From an uncultured Clostridium sp. (GTDB lineage Bacteria; Bacillota; Clostridia; Clostridiales; Clostridiaceae), in the NCBI GenBank assembly GCA_934746785.1, contig CAKVFO010000015.1, positions 1 through 33,674 of the forward strand: a stretch of DNA of 33,674 nucleotides, written 5' to 3'. The notes under the pieces were generated by a model. It ran no database searches. It was not told where the DNA came from and was given only the letters and a program-made list of their open reading frames with translations. Below, one piece after another: positions 1 through 7,913 of this stretch (position 1 is the stretch's first letter; each line of letters begins with the position of its first letter). The position numbers and the translations under genes are program-made.

Positions 1-77
1 CTGACGCCACGCTTTTCAGCGCAGGAAGCCACTTTGTAAGCCATGCAAAAGGTTCTAAAAGCAAAATAATTTCCTAT
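1..77 (+). repeat. Dispersed structured repeat, copy 1 (left end cut by window edge)
   Basis: This stretch repeats at 30413-30491 and, more divergently, at 33248-33345. It has a small hairpin (CGCT, loop TTTC, AGCG), the right arm of a larger stem (AGCCACTTTGT at 28-38, whose partner lies outside the window) and then the conserved tail GTTCTAAAAGCAAAAT. It does not encode a convincing protein. The tail is interrupted after AATTTCCTAT (68-77) and resumes at 206. Confidence 0.8.
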
Positions 78-104
78 TAAAATAGAATTTAATTATTTTG
101 CTTT
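57..104. repeat. Long inverted repeat within repeat cluster
   Basis: AAAAGCAAAATAATT (57-71) is perfectly inverted at 90-104. Between the arms CTATT/AATAG forms a further short stem, so the segment can fold into one hairpin of about 48 nt. It arises because a reversed fragment of the repeat tail lies next to the direct copy. Confidence 0.75.
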
Positions 105-205
105 TCGGTTCTTTTGCGGCACTACATTTTTCTTTTTAACGTATTGGACGACTTACATATCAGAAAGCCAGTTATAATCAGTGCTCGCTCTCAAGAAAAG
201 TTTTT
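78..205. repeat. 128-bp insertion splitting repeat copy 1, flanked by a 10-bp direct repeat
   Basis: AATTTCCTAT occurs at 68-77 and again at 206-215. Copy 3 near 33.3 kb reads through this point without a break. This suggests that 128 bp was inserted with a 10-bp duplication. The reverse complement of 90-145 resembles the repeat tail itself (GCAAAAG, then AAAAGCAAAATAATT, plus ACGTTAAAAAG). The insert may therefore be a second, inverted and diverged copy of the family. No terminal inverted repeats typical of a known MITE are obvious. Confidence 0.5.
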
Positions 206-253
206 AATTTCCTATACGTTAAAAAAGCACTTCAAGCGAAATGCTTTTTTAAT
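206..253 (-). terminator. Rho-independent terminator of the BFD-like gene, fused to repeat tail
   Basis: AAAAAAGCA (221-229) pairs with TGCTTTTTT (242-250). Read on the minus strand this is a short hairpin followed by TTTTTT, placed just after the stop at 274. The T-tract runs directly into the tail of the dispersed repeat (TACGTTAAAAAAG on the plus strand). The same junction is seen at the Hsp20 terminator near 33345. Confidence 0.65.
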
Positions 254-273
254 ATTATTCAGAAACACTAAAC

Positions 274-573
274 TTATCTTCTTGTTTCTAATATATTTTC
301 TAAAAGTGGCTTACATCTTCCACAGGCAGTTCCCGCCTTAGTCACCTCCATAATTTTCTCTAAAGAATCAGCTCCATTTTTAATAGCATCTAAAACTTCT
401 TTTATAGATACATCCTTACATCTACATGCGGTTCTAAGAACAATTTCAATTTGTTCTTCCTCCTCTTCATTTTCAATATTAATATCTGATAATTCCTTAA
501 GTTCATCTAAAGTTCTAGCTCCCTTTACTTGAGCCATTCTTACCTTTTTGTATTTTTCCATATCTAATTTCAT
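274..573 (-). CDS. BFD-like [2Fe-2S]-binding protein
   Basis: A 99-residue soluble protein. Residues 1-40 are charged and end in an acidic run. Residues 47-95 match the bacterioferritin-associated ferredoxin (BFD-like) fold, with four cysteine ligands arranged as C50-x-C52 and C84-x-x-C87, as expected for one [2Fe-2S] cluster. I chose the ATG at 573 because TGGAGGA (581-587) lies 7 nt upstream. The longer reading frame starts at a TTG that overlaps this ribosome binding site. Family members deliver electrons or act as small redox modules; the partner here is unknown. It is a single gene, with the terminator at 221-250 just downstream. The domain call is secure and the role is inference. Confidence 0.85.
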   Translation of the reverse strand: MKLDMEKYKKVRMAQVKGARTLDELKELSDINIENEEEEEQIEIVLRTACRCKDVSIKEVLDAIKNGADSLEKIMEVTKAGTACGRCKPLLENILETRR

Positions 574-662
574 GTATGCTTCCTCCAATTAACGCTAATT
601 TTTTATAACAGCTTTAGTATATCTAATTTAAAAGTTTCTATTCCTTCCATACTATTACATTA

Positions 663-691
663 TTGACTTTTTATTGATATAAGCGTATTAT
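663..691 (+). promoter_or_regulatory. Sigma-A type promoter for the SdpI-family gene
   Basis: TTGACT (663-668), a 17-nt spacer and TATTAT (686-691) lie about 40 nt upstream of the start at 729. Confidence 0.6.
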
Positions 692-728
692 TTATCTAAA
701 TATTAATTTTGATAAAGAAGGCGATAAA

Positions 729-1094
729 ATGGCATATTTAATACCTATAAATTTAATACCAATACTAATGATAATATTTGGAGCACTATTTATTACCCAT
801 GCTCCTAAAAATATTAACTCTATTTATGGATATAGAACTCCTATGTCTAGAAAAAATAAAGATACTTGGCAGTTTGCACATCATTATTGTGGAGGTTTAT
901 GGTGTATATTCGGAATAGCATTGCTTATTATCTCGTCAGGCTCTGCTATTTACTTAAATAGTATTAACAAAACAACATTTGACTCATTTAACCCAGTATT
1001 TATAATAGGTGAGATTATAGTAATGCTACTAACAATATTATTAACAGAAATTGCTTTAAGAAAAAACTTTGATAAAAACGGAAATTTAAAATAA
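729..1094 (+). CDS. SdpI/YhfL-family membrane protein
   Basis: A 121-residue protein with three hydrophobic segments (about 3-23, 54-75 and 88-108). Between the first two is the family signature GYRTPMSRKNKDTW followed by FAHHY, typical of the SdpI/YhfL family. In Bacillus, SdpI confers immunity to the SdpC toxin and sequesters its repressor, but most family members are short proteins of unknown role. No sdpC-like toxin or repressor gene is adjacent, so immunity should not be assumed. The ATG is preceded by GAAGG 6-7 nt upstream and by a good promoter at 663-691. It converges with the next gene on a shared terminator. Confidence 0.8.
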   Translation: MAYLIPINLIPILMIIFGALFITHAPKNINSIYGYRTPMSRKNKDTWQFAHHYCGGLWCIFGIALLIISSGSAIYLNSINKTTFDSFNPVFIIGEIIVMLLTILLTEIALRKNFDKNGNLK

Positions 1095-1101
1095 ATACTT
1101 A

Positions 1102-1139
1102 AGTAAAAGGAGAGGCTTTAAAATGCCTCTCATTTTACT
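1102..1139. terminator. Bidirectional terminator between convergent genes
   Basis: GAGAGGC (1110-1116) pairs with GCCTCTC (1125-1131). After one mismatch the stem continues with AGTAAAA (1102-1108) and TTTTACT (1133-1139). It serves both the SdpI-family gene and the convergent glycosyltransferase, whose stop codon (1130-1132) lies inside the hairpin. Confidence 0.75.
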
Positions 1140-2350
1140 ATAACTTTTTTAGCATCCCCTTTTATTCTACCTATTATGAAGGTAGCTACAAAATAAATTA
1201 CTACAATAAATTGATAAACAGCCACTACTGGCATAACTTCTTCTTGTACCCCTTCTAAAAATGAAAGATATGTTATTAATGCATTTATATTTATTATCAA
1301 AAGTATGATCCAATCTCTTTTTATTATTGCAAAATATATAATAGATAAAACTTCTGCAACATAACCATATCTATCATGCATTTCTGGTAAAAAGAATGTT
1401 ACAAAGAATACTACTAATACTCCCAAATGTATAATTTCTTTATTACTAAGCTTACCTTTACTAAATAATACAAATATCATAAGAGCAAATAATAAACCCA
1501 TAGTAAATATTATTCCTGGTTTAATTAACTGAGTTTCATATATTCCCAAAAAATAATATATATTTGGATAACCTAAAGTAGTCTTATATGAATATCTTCC
1601 TGTTTGGGTTATATATGCATCATATAAAGACGATAAAGGTTTCCCTAGTATTACAGCTGGCATATATAATATAAAATTAACAAATGGGATCCATAAGAAC
1701 TTTAGAAAAGAAAAGTCTCTGTTTTTTAGAAATATTATTCCATAGGCAGGTACAATAAAGATTGCTTGTAATTTAAAAGTTATTCCCACTGCATACAATA
1801 TTAATGACAAATCATAATTTTCTTTAAGCATAAAGTGTAAAGATAGTACTATAAAAGATGTATATATAGAATCACATTGAACCCAGCTGGCGCTATTTAA
1901 AATTACAGTTGGCATAAGTAAAATTCCTGTAAAAACCGCTAAAGAATATAGCATCTTTTTTTCATTTTCTTTTTCAAAATAAGATACTACAAAAAAGCCT
2001 GCTAAAGCCATGATAAAATCAAATATGAAAGATAAGAACTTTATCAAATATAAATCTTTAACTGGCAGATAACTAAATAGAGCTAAAAAATATAAGTAAC
2101 TTACATTATAATCTGTTTCTACTGATGCTATTGCATTAAAACCTCCATTTTCTCTTAAATACATGCACCATTGAGATAGAAAGCCACCGTAATCGCCTCC
2201 AGCCTCCTCTATAAATATTAATCTTAGTAATAATCCTAAAAATGTTATTAAAGCTATTGCTACAAATATATTGCTGTTTTTTATTCTTCTTAAAACGTCA
2301 TCTTTTACTATATAATTTTTAGTAACTAATACGCCATTTTTAAGTTGCAT
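1130..2350 (-). CDS. GT-C fold integral membrane mannosyltransferase-like protein (Gpi18-related)
   Basis: A polytopic protein of about 406 residues with ten or so hydrophobic segments. It has features of the Gpi18-like GT-C glycosyltransferases: an acidic loop after the first membrane span (EEAGGDYGGF) and a late HDRY-type motif (EMHDRYGY), close to the HERY motif of this group. Such enzymes use lipid-linked sugar donors on the outer face of the membrane. The acceptor is unknown and no cell-surface operon surrounds it. Two ATGs lie 6 nt apart (2356 and 2350). GAAAGGAAG abuts the first and is correctly spaced for the second, so I chose 2350. It is monocistronic. Confidence 0.7.
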   Translation of the reverse strand: MQLKNGVLVTKNYIVKDDVLRRIKNSNIFVAIALITFLGLLLRLIFIEEAGGDYGGFLSQWCMYLRENGGFNAIASVETDYNVSYLYFLALFSYLPVKDLYLIKFLSFIFDFIMALAGFFVVSYFEKENEKKMLYSLAVFTGILLMPTVILNSASWVQCDSIYTSFIVLSLHFMLKENYDLSLILYAVGITFKLQAIFIVPAYGIIFLKNRDFSFLKFLWIPFVNFILYMPAVILGKPLSSLYDAYITQTGRYSYKTTLGYPNIYYFLGIYETQLIKPGIIFTMGLLFALMIFVLFSKGKLSNKEIIHLGVLVVFFVTFFLPEMHDRYGYVAEVLSIIYFAIIKRDWIILLIININALITYLSFLEGVQEEVMPVVAVYQFIVVIYFVATFIIGRIKGDAKKVIVK

Positions 2351-2427
2351 TATCATCTTCCTTTCTAAAATAAATTCACTTAATATATTATCATTACTGG
2401 GAAATTTTTGAAAGATAGATAATTATA

Positions 2428-2459
2428 AAGGAGAAGAATCATTTTAAATCCCTCTCCTT
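2428..2459 (-). terminator. Probable terminator of the alarmone synthetase gene
   Basis: AAGGAGA (2428-2434) pairs with TCTCCTT (2453-2459) just after the minus-strand stop at 2467. The following T-tract is weak (TTTATAATT). Confidence 0.5.
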
Positions 2460-2466
2460 AACAATA

Positions 2467-3210
2467 CTATTTCTTTTCAATTCTATTTCTTATTTCTTCC
2501 ATACGTTTATCTAATGCAGCACTAATTTCTGCACATTCAACTAACTCTTTTTCTAATAATTCAATTTCATTAGAATCAATATTCTTTTTATATCTTAATT
2601 TATGTTCAAGACTTGCCCAAAAATCCATTGCTATTGTTCTTAGTTGAACTTCTACCTTCATGCTCTTTTTCTCACTCTGTAAAAATATTGGCACTTCGAT
2701 AATTAAATGAAGGCTTCTGTAACCACTTTCCTTAGGATTCTTTATGTAATCTTTTCTCTCAATTAATGTAATATCGTCCTGATTTAAAAGACAGTCAGCT
2801 AACATATATATATCTTCTGGAAATGAGCATATTACTCTTATGCCTGCAACATCCTTCACATTTTCCTGTATAGACTCTATAGTTAAATCTAAATCCTTCT
2901 TTTTTAACTTTTTTGCAATTCCTTCTCGAGATTTTAATCTAGACTTAATGCTTTCTATTGGGTTTCTATCATATTGTAATGAAAACTGCTCATTTAATAC
3001 TTTAAATTTAGTTTCAACCTCCATAATTGCACATCGATAATAAGCCATTAATTCATTAATAGGCATCATGTTTTTATGTATAACATCAAATAATTCATCA
3101 TTTATTAATTTCTCTTTTACAAACTTATCCTTAACCTTTTTTAACATATCTAATTTAATTTCTCCTTTATAAAAATCCATATAATCTATTCTATTACTCT
3201 TATTATACAC
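2467..3210 (-). CDS. Small alarmone synthetase, RelA/SpoT-domain (p)ppGpp synthetase
   Basis: A protein of up to 247 residues with a single RelA/SpoT synthetase domain (about 75-215) and no hydrolase, TGS or ACT domain, which defines a small alarmone synthetase of the RelQ/RelP type. Visible motifs are NPIESIKSRLKSREGIAKK (start of the synthetase core), DVAGIRVIC, KDYIKNPKESGYRSLHL and VEVQLRTIAMDFWASLEHK. It is expected to transfer pyrophosphate from ATP to GTP or GDP, making (p)ppGpp in the cytosol. The start is uncertain: GTG at 3210, ATG at 3180 or ATG at 3147. AAAGGAG lies 14 nt before the last and the first two have no clear ribosome binding site. The N-terminus is longer than in typical RelQ proteins. 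The C-terminal 30 residues are a charged helix. Confidence 0.85.
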   Translation of the reverse strand: MYNKSNRIDYMDFYKGEIKLDMLKKVKDKFVKEKLINDELFDVIHKNMMPINELMAYYRCAIMEVETKFKVLNEQFSLQYDRNPIESIKSRLKSREGIAKKLKKKDLDLTIESIQENVKDVAGIRVICSFPEDIYMLADCLLNQDDITLIERKDYIKNPKESGYRSLHLIIEVPIFLQSEKKSMKVEVQLRTIAMDFWASLEHKLRYKKNIDSNEIELLEKELVECAEISAALDKRMEEIRNRIEKK

Positions 3211-3436
3211 ATTTTAAAGCAAAAAGGTTATATTATAAACTTTTTAAAACTTTACTTTTTATCTTATATCTGCAAATAATCCTCCTAATATGGTTTAAAA
3301 TTAAACTCCAGTTTTTTAAGATAAAAAATATATATTATAAGTAAATCCTGTTACATAACTTCATCTTTAAGTGTATCCTTATAGCAAACTTGTTCTATAA
3401 CTAAAAAGAAATTATATTTAATGGGAGGAAATATTA

Positions 3437-5446
3437 ATGAAAAAGAAAGTTTTAACACTGGCAATGTCAGCTTTACTTGCTGTTTCTACTCTACTTACTT
3501 GTGGAATTAATGCAAAAGCTGCATCAGTGCCATCAAACGCAAACTTATTAAATACTTATGGAAATGTAATTCCTAAAGTAGGAACTGCACTAGTTGCAAA
3601 TGAAATTTTGAATCCAAACGTACTTAAATACGCTAAGAAGGAATACAACAGTATGACTGTTGGTAATGAAATGAAGCCTGATTATATCTTAAGAGCATGG
3701 TCTCCAAGATTTATATCTGTAGCTGATGCAAAGAAGAGAGGATATTATATTCCTGATAACTATCCTGAAAATACAGTTCCAGACTTAGATTTCTCAACTG
3801 TAGATAAGATCTTAAAAACTTGTTATGAAAATGGACTCGCTCTACGTGGACATACTCTAGTATGGCATTCACAAACTCCAGACTGGTTCTTTAGAAGCGG
3901 TTATAATAAAAATGCTGGATATGTAAGTCCATCTGTAATGAATAAGAGAATGGAATTCTTTATTAAGACTTACATGGGACATGTTTGTCAAAGCCAATAC
4001 TCAAGCATTGTTTATGCATGGGATGTTGTTAATGAATTCTTGCATGCTTCAAAATCAGGATGGCAATATATTTATGGAAATCCTAATACTAAAGCTCAAT
4101 TCGTAAAAGATGCATTTAATTATGCTTACGATACTTTAGCTTACTATAAAATGACTGATAAAGTTAAATTATTCTACAATGACTACAACACATATATGGA
4201 AGTCAATGATGTAATCAACTTAATTAACTTCATTAACTCTGGAAGAAAAGTATGTGCTGGTATAGGAATGCAATCTCACTTAAGTCTTGATTTCCCATCA
4301 CCTGCTTACTATAAAGCTGCTATTGATGCATTTAGAAAAGCTGGATTTGAAATTCAAATCACAGAACTTGATGCTGGTAAAAAGGGAAGCAATGATCAAA
4401 CTCAAGCAAAATACTACTATGATATAATGAAAGCTATATTAGAAGAAAAGAAGTTAGGTGCTAATATCACTGCTCTTGTATGGTGGGGATTATCAGATAG
4501 TAACTCATGGCGTCATGATGAAAAACCATTATTATATTCAAACTTTACTACAAAGAAACCTTCATATTATTCAGTATTACAAGCATACTTTGATGCTGGA
4601 TATACTATGAATACAAATCCATCTAACCCTACTCAACCATCTACTACTCCTGGAAATACAGTTAAGTTAGCTGATGGATGGTATTATATTAAGAATGTAA
4701 ATGCTCAAAAGTATTTACAAGTTGCTGGAAACACTGCCAAAGCAGTTACTAATGTTGAACTTAGAACTGGTAATGGTGCAGACGGTCAAAAATGGTATTT
4801 AAAGAACCTATCTGATGGATATGTTACTTTAACTAGTGCTTTAGGTAACTTCATGTTAGATGTTGCTTCTGCCGAAAATAAAGATGGTGCTAACATTCAA
4901 ATATATAATGGATACTCAGGTAATGCTCAACAATTTATGTTAAAATCATCATCTAAAAATGGTGCTTATGTTATTGCAACAAAATGTAGTTCTTTAACTA
5001 AAGTTTTAGATGATTATGAATTCAAAAAAGATGATGGAACTAACGTATGTCAATGGACTTATGGTGGAAGAGCAAATCAACAATGGATATTTGAGCCTGT
5101 TAAATCAAGCTCTGTAACTCCAACTCAGCCAACACAGCCAACTCAGCCTGCTACAAGTTCAAAATTAAAACTTGATTATAATATAAATAATTGGGGTTCA
5201 GCATATCAAGTAAGCTTTAAAATTTCTAATAATACAGCTGCTAATATTAACGGATGGACTTTAAAGATTAAGAAGAGTGATATTAATATAAGTTCAAGCT
5301 GGAATGTTACAGTTAATCAATCTGGAGATTACTATGTAATCACACCAGTAAGCTGGAACTCAAACATCGCTAAAGGCGGATGCGTTGAATTTGGTGTTCA
5401 AGGTGCTGGCAGAATTGGAAATACAATAAACTACACATTATCTTAA
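3437..5446 (+). CDS. Secreted modular endo-1,4-beta-xylanase (GH10, ricin-type lectin domain, CBM2)
   Basis: A 669-residue extracellular enzyme that cleaves the xylan backbone. Residues 1-28 are a signal peptide (KKK, hydrophobic core, cleavage near AKA-AS). Residues 35-385 form a GH10 barrel with the acid/base Glu200 in WDVVNEF and the nucleophile Glu310 in ITELDAG; GHTLVWHSQTP is also typical. A Pro/Thr/Ser linker (393-406) leads to a ricin B-type beta-trefoil (about 410-553) with QxW-like repeats (GQKWYL, AQQFML, NQQWIF). A second linker of PTQ repeats leads to a CBM2-like domain (576-669) beginning near YNINNWGSAYQ. The start is set by GGGAGGAAATATTA-ATG. It is monocistronic, with a terminator at 5458-5474. 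No dockerin is present, so it is a free enzyme. No clear cre site is visible upstream. Confidence 0.95.
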   Translation: MKKKVLTLAMSALLAVSTLLTCGINAKAASVPSNANLLNTYGNVIPKVGTALVANEILNPNVLKYAKKEYNSMTVGNEMKPDYILRAWSPRFISVADAKKRGYYIPDNYPENTVPDLDFSTVDKILKTCYENGLALRGHTLVWHSQTPDWFFRSGYNKNAGYVSPSVMNKRMEFFIKTYMGHVCQSQYSSIVYAWDVVNEFLHASKSGWQYIYGNPNTKAQFVKDAFNYAYDTLAYYKMTDKVKLFYNDYNTYMEVNDVINLINFINSGRKVCAGIGMQSHLSLDFPSPAYYKAAIDAFRKAGFEIQITELDAGKKGSNDQTQAKYYYDIMKAILEEKKLGANITALVWWGLSDSNSWRHDEKPLLYSNFTTKKPSYYSVLQAYFDAGYTMNTNPSNPTQPSTTPGNTVKLADGWYYIKNVNAQKYLQVAGNTAKAVTNVELRTGNGADGQKWYLKNLSDGYVTLTSALGNFMLDVASAENKDGANIQIYNGYSGNAQQFMLKSSSKNGAYVIATKCSSLTKVLDDYEFKKDDGTNVCQWTYGGRANQQWIFEPVKSSSVTPTQPTQPTQPATSSKLKLDYNINNWGSAYQVSFKISNNTAANINGWTLKIKKSDINISSSWNVTVNQSGDYYVITPVSWNSNIAKGGCVEFGVQGAGRIGNTINYTLS

Positions 5447-5457
5447 TATATATAAAA

Positions 5458-5474
5458 CCTCAGCTTAGCTGAGG
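5458..5474. terminator. Bidirectional terminator between xylanase and MATE genes
   Basis: CCTCAGC, loop TTA, GCTGAGG. It is followed by TTTTCTTT on the plus strand and by TTTTATAT on the minus strand. Confidence 0.85.
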
Positions 5475-5487
5475 ATTTTCTTTATTT

Positions 5488-6900
5488 TTAACCAACTGAC
5501 TTATCTTTCAAAGTATCTAGGCTTTTATCATCAACACCATTTCTTATATATGGAGTAGTATAGAAAGCATATATAAGCTGAATACACATTAAGCACCATA
5601 TAACTGGTTCGCATATTATTACTCCAAAGTACTCTAGACTTGGTATAAATAATATTACAAATACTATTTTTCCGAAGAACTCAATAATACTTGATATTAA
5701 AGGAATAACCTTTCTTCCAAGTCCCTGTAATGCTGATCTTAAACATAATAACATTCCAAGAACTCCATAAAAGAGAGAGTTAATAATTAAATATCTTGAA
5801 CCATTCTCTATAACTATTAATTCGCTTGAACCTGATAATATCTTTACCATAGCAGGTGCTATAAAGTATAAAAGTAATGCTGATAATGCAGCACACACTA
5901 TTGAAAATATCATTGCATATTTTACAGCTTTCTTGATTCTATCTCTATTTCCTGAACCTTTATTCTGAGAAACAAAAGTTGCTATAGCCATAGCAAAAGT
6001 ACTATACGGCATTGCAAAAAAACTACTTAACTTACGAGCTGCAACATGACCTGCAATAATTAAATACCCTAACTTATTAATTGCTGTCTGTAATATAACA
6101 GTTCCTGTTGATACTATAGATAACATTAATCCCATAGAAAGTCCCTGTCCTAGCAGTTCCTTATATAATTCCTTATCAAAAGTGAAATGTTCTTTAGATG
6201 GGATTAATATCTTTGCATTTTTATAAATATATACAATACATAATAAACAAGATATAACTTGAGCAATAACAGTGGCTATTGCTGCTCCTTTTATCCCCAT
6301 ATTAAATTGAGTTATCAACAGAATATCTAAAAATATGTTCACAACTGAGGATAAAATCAAAAATATTAAAGGCATAAAACTATTTCCTATAGCTCTAAGA
6401 AATCCTGCAAATAGGTTATAGAAGAAGGTGACCCCTACAAATAAAGTAACAGTTGAAATATAGCTATATGCTTCGTTTATAATCTCAACTGGAGTATTTA
6501 AAATCTCTAATAGTGGAAATAAAAATACTGCTGAAATAAACATAATAATCATAGTTACAAATACACCTATAACTAGTGAACCTGCAACTGATTTTTTTAA
6601 AAGTTTATTATCATCTGAGCCATAAGCCCTTGCTGTAACTATACTTAATCCATTCCCTATTCCTATAGAAAACCCTACCATCAGCTCATATATTGCTGCG
6701 CATGCACCTATTGCTGCTAAAGATATATCACCCAAATAATTTCCTACTATCATTGTATCCATTGTGTTATATAGCTGTTGAAATACATTTGAAATGAGTA
6801 TTGGAATTGCAAAAATCATTAGAGATTTCAATATATTTCCGCTTAATAGATCAACATTAAAATCAATACTTTTTCTCTTTCTCATGGTAAAATTCTTCAT
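5488..6900 (-). CDS. MATE-family multidrug/toxin extrusion transporter
   Basis: A 470-residue polytopic protein with about twelve membrane spans, the normal length for MATE exporters. The N-terminal half has the typical stretch FAIPILISNVFQQLYNTMD followed by GNYLG and IGACAAI. The equivalent region of the second half starts near ELLGQGLSMGLMLS, reflecting the internal duplication of the family. Members export cationic drugs or metabolites using H+ or Na+ gradients, and the substrate cannot be read from sequence. The start is set by AAAGGAG 9 nt upstream of the ATG at 6900. It is monocistronic and shares its terminator with the xylanase gene. Confidence 0.9.
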   Translation of the reverse strand: MKNFTMRKRKSIDFNVDLLSGNILKSLMIFAIPILISNVFQQLYNTMDTMIVGNYLGDISLAAIGACAAIYELMVGFSIGIGNGLSIVTARAYGSDDNKLLKKSVAGSLVIGVFVTMIIMFISAVFLFPLLEILNTPVEIINEAYSYISTVTLFVGVTFFYNLFAGFLRAIGNSFMPLIFLILSSVVNIFLDILLITQFNMGIKGAAIATVIAQVISCLLCIVYIYKNAKILIPSKEHFTFDKELYKELLGQGLSMGLMLSIVSTGTVILQTAINKLGYLIIAGHVAARKLSSFFAMPYSTFAMAIATFVSQNKGSGNRDRIKKAVKYAMIFSIVCAALSALLLYFIAPAMVKILSGSSELIVIENGSRYLIINSLFYGVLGMLLCLRSALQGLGRKVIPLISSIIEFFGKIVFVILFIPSLEYFGVIICEPVIWCLMCIQLIYAFYTTPYIRNGVDDKSLDTLKDKSVG

Positions 6901-6970
6901 TATTAAAATCTCCTTTCTTCACTACATATATGCTATATAATTTTCCATTTATTTTCAACAAGTAATTGTA

Positions 6971-7019
6971 AAAAGATATGCACCTTGGTTTATTTAATAA
7001 ACCAAGGTGCATATCTTTT
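6971..7019. repeat. Perfect 22-bp-stem hairpin
   Basis: The arms at 6971-6992 and 6998-7019 are exact inverted copies (core ATGCACCTTGG) around TTTAA, and the outer T/A of the loop can also pair. On both strands the far arm ends in TTTT or TTTTC, so it may be a bidirectional terminator. It is longer than the other terminators here and stands near no gene end on the plus strand. Confidence 0.7.
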
Positions 7020-7188
7020 CCGTTAAAATTAATATAACTCTTAGTATCTTTAGAATAATAATTTTGTGATAGTCTTAGTAAATAGGGTTGAAATTCACTA
7101 AATTGGTTATTATAGATAGTAGCATCTGTATTTCACAGTTAATGTTTTTAAAAATATTATCAAATCCTATTAGATACAAATCCGTCTA

Positions 7189-7208
7189 TATCATAGTATA
7201 CTATGATA
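7189..7208. promoter_or_regulatory. 20-bp perfect palindrome, possible operator
   Basis: TATCATAGTATACTATGATA reads identically on both strands. It resembles a dimeric repressor site, but no intact gene starts within reach, so its function is unknown. Confidence 0.35.
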
Positions 7209-7392
7209 ACTCCTGTACATTCGGCATTATTTTAACTTTAATACCATTTTAAACCTTTTCATCTGATGTTTCAATAAAGTTTTACCTTAATATCGTAAAG
7301 TAGACTTATTTAATCGTTAAACAACAGGGACTCAATATATTTCCCCAAATTATCATTTTTTCTTCTTAAATAAGTCTTGATTAAAAAAAGTA

Positions 7393-7899
7393 TTAAAATT
7401 CAACTTTTTTATATTTTTTATTAAGTTTTGTTTTAATAAATTTAACAAACAATACACATGATTTATTTTTAAAATTATCTTTTTCCACTATTAATGCATT
7501 CTTTTTATTTATATAAAAATAGAAGTATCTCTTTGTCTCATATACCTTATATAAGCTGCTATAAAGTATCTCTTCACTTGCAAATTTATTTTTAGCTACA
7601 AGTTTATCTTCATAAAATTCATATTCATTAGTATAATCTTTTGTCTTATATTTTCTTTTCACAGACATATATGGTGGTAAAAAGACTAATGTCAGCCATA
7701 CCATTGTTAGTAAAATACTAATAACTAATCTTCTTGTATCGGATTCTTTAATAAACATTCCAATTCCTGAAACCATCCAAATAACTGGCATATATAGAAG
7801 TAATATTAATAATAACTTATTATTTAATAAGTTAAAATAATTAAATCTTATTATCTTATCTTTTGTTATTTCCGTAATATTCTCAAATCGTTTCTTCAT
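7393..7899 (-). CDS. YcxB-like membrane protein, third gene of the fluoride operon
   Basis: A 168-residue protein with two membrane spans (about 28-50 and 59-78). A C-terminal part of about 80 residues is rich in Tyr/Phe/Lys and resembles the YcxB-like domain (YEFYEDKLVAKN, then a strand ending YFYFYINKKNALIVEK). The biochemical function of this family is not established. AAGGAG lies 5 nt upstream of the ATG. The gene starts 14 bp after the stop of the NUDIX gene with no promoter or terminator between them, so it is probably transcribed from the fluoride-riboswitch promoter. No strong terminator follows; the inverted repeat at 7302-7377 might fold. Confidence 0.65.
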   Translation of the reverse strand: MKKRFENITEITKDKIIRFNYFNLLNNKLLLILLLYMPVIWMVSGIGMFIKESDTRRLVISILLTMVWLTLVFLPPYMSVKRKYKTKDYTNEYEFYEDKLVAKNKFASEEILYSSLYKVYETKRYFYFYINKKNALIVEKDNFKNKSCVLFVKFIKTKLNKKYKKVEF

Positions 7900-7913
7900 T
7901 AGTTCTCCTTAAT

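Larger units (their letters stand above)
6901..7392. other. Gene-free stretch of about 490 bp with two strong dyads
   Basis: No open frame with a ribosome binding site is visible on either strand. The stretch holds the long hairpin at 6971-7019, the 20-bp palindrome at 7189-7208 and a 12-bp inverted repeat (7302-7313 and 7366-7377). It lies between the MATE gene start and the end of the fluoride operon. It could be the remains of a deleted gene with its control region, but no protein family is recognisable. Confidence 0.5.

Noticed and set aside
114..341. Plus-strand open frame across the first repeat cluster
   Set aside because: It runs antisense to the BFD-like gene, starts inside the repeat insert and has no ribosome binding site.
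729..1094. SdpI-like protein as immunity to a local SdpC toxin
   Set aside because: No sdpC-, sdpA- or sdpR-like gene is in the window; the family is broad.
3320..3436. TTGTTC-17-TATATT as the xylanase promoter
   Set aside because: Its -10 box is almost adjacent to the ribosome binding site, leaving no workable leader.
7189..7208. Palindrome as operator of the YcxB-like or MATE gene
   Set aside because: It lies downstream of the YcxB-like gene and about 290 bp upstream of the MATE start, beyond a strong hairpin, so neither fits well.
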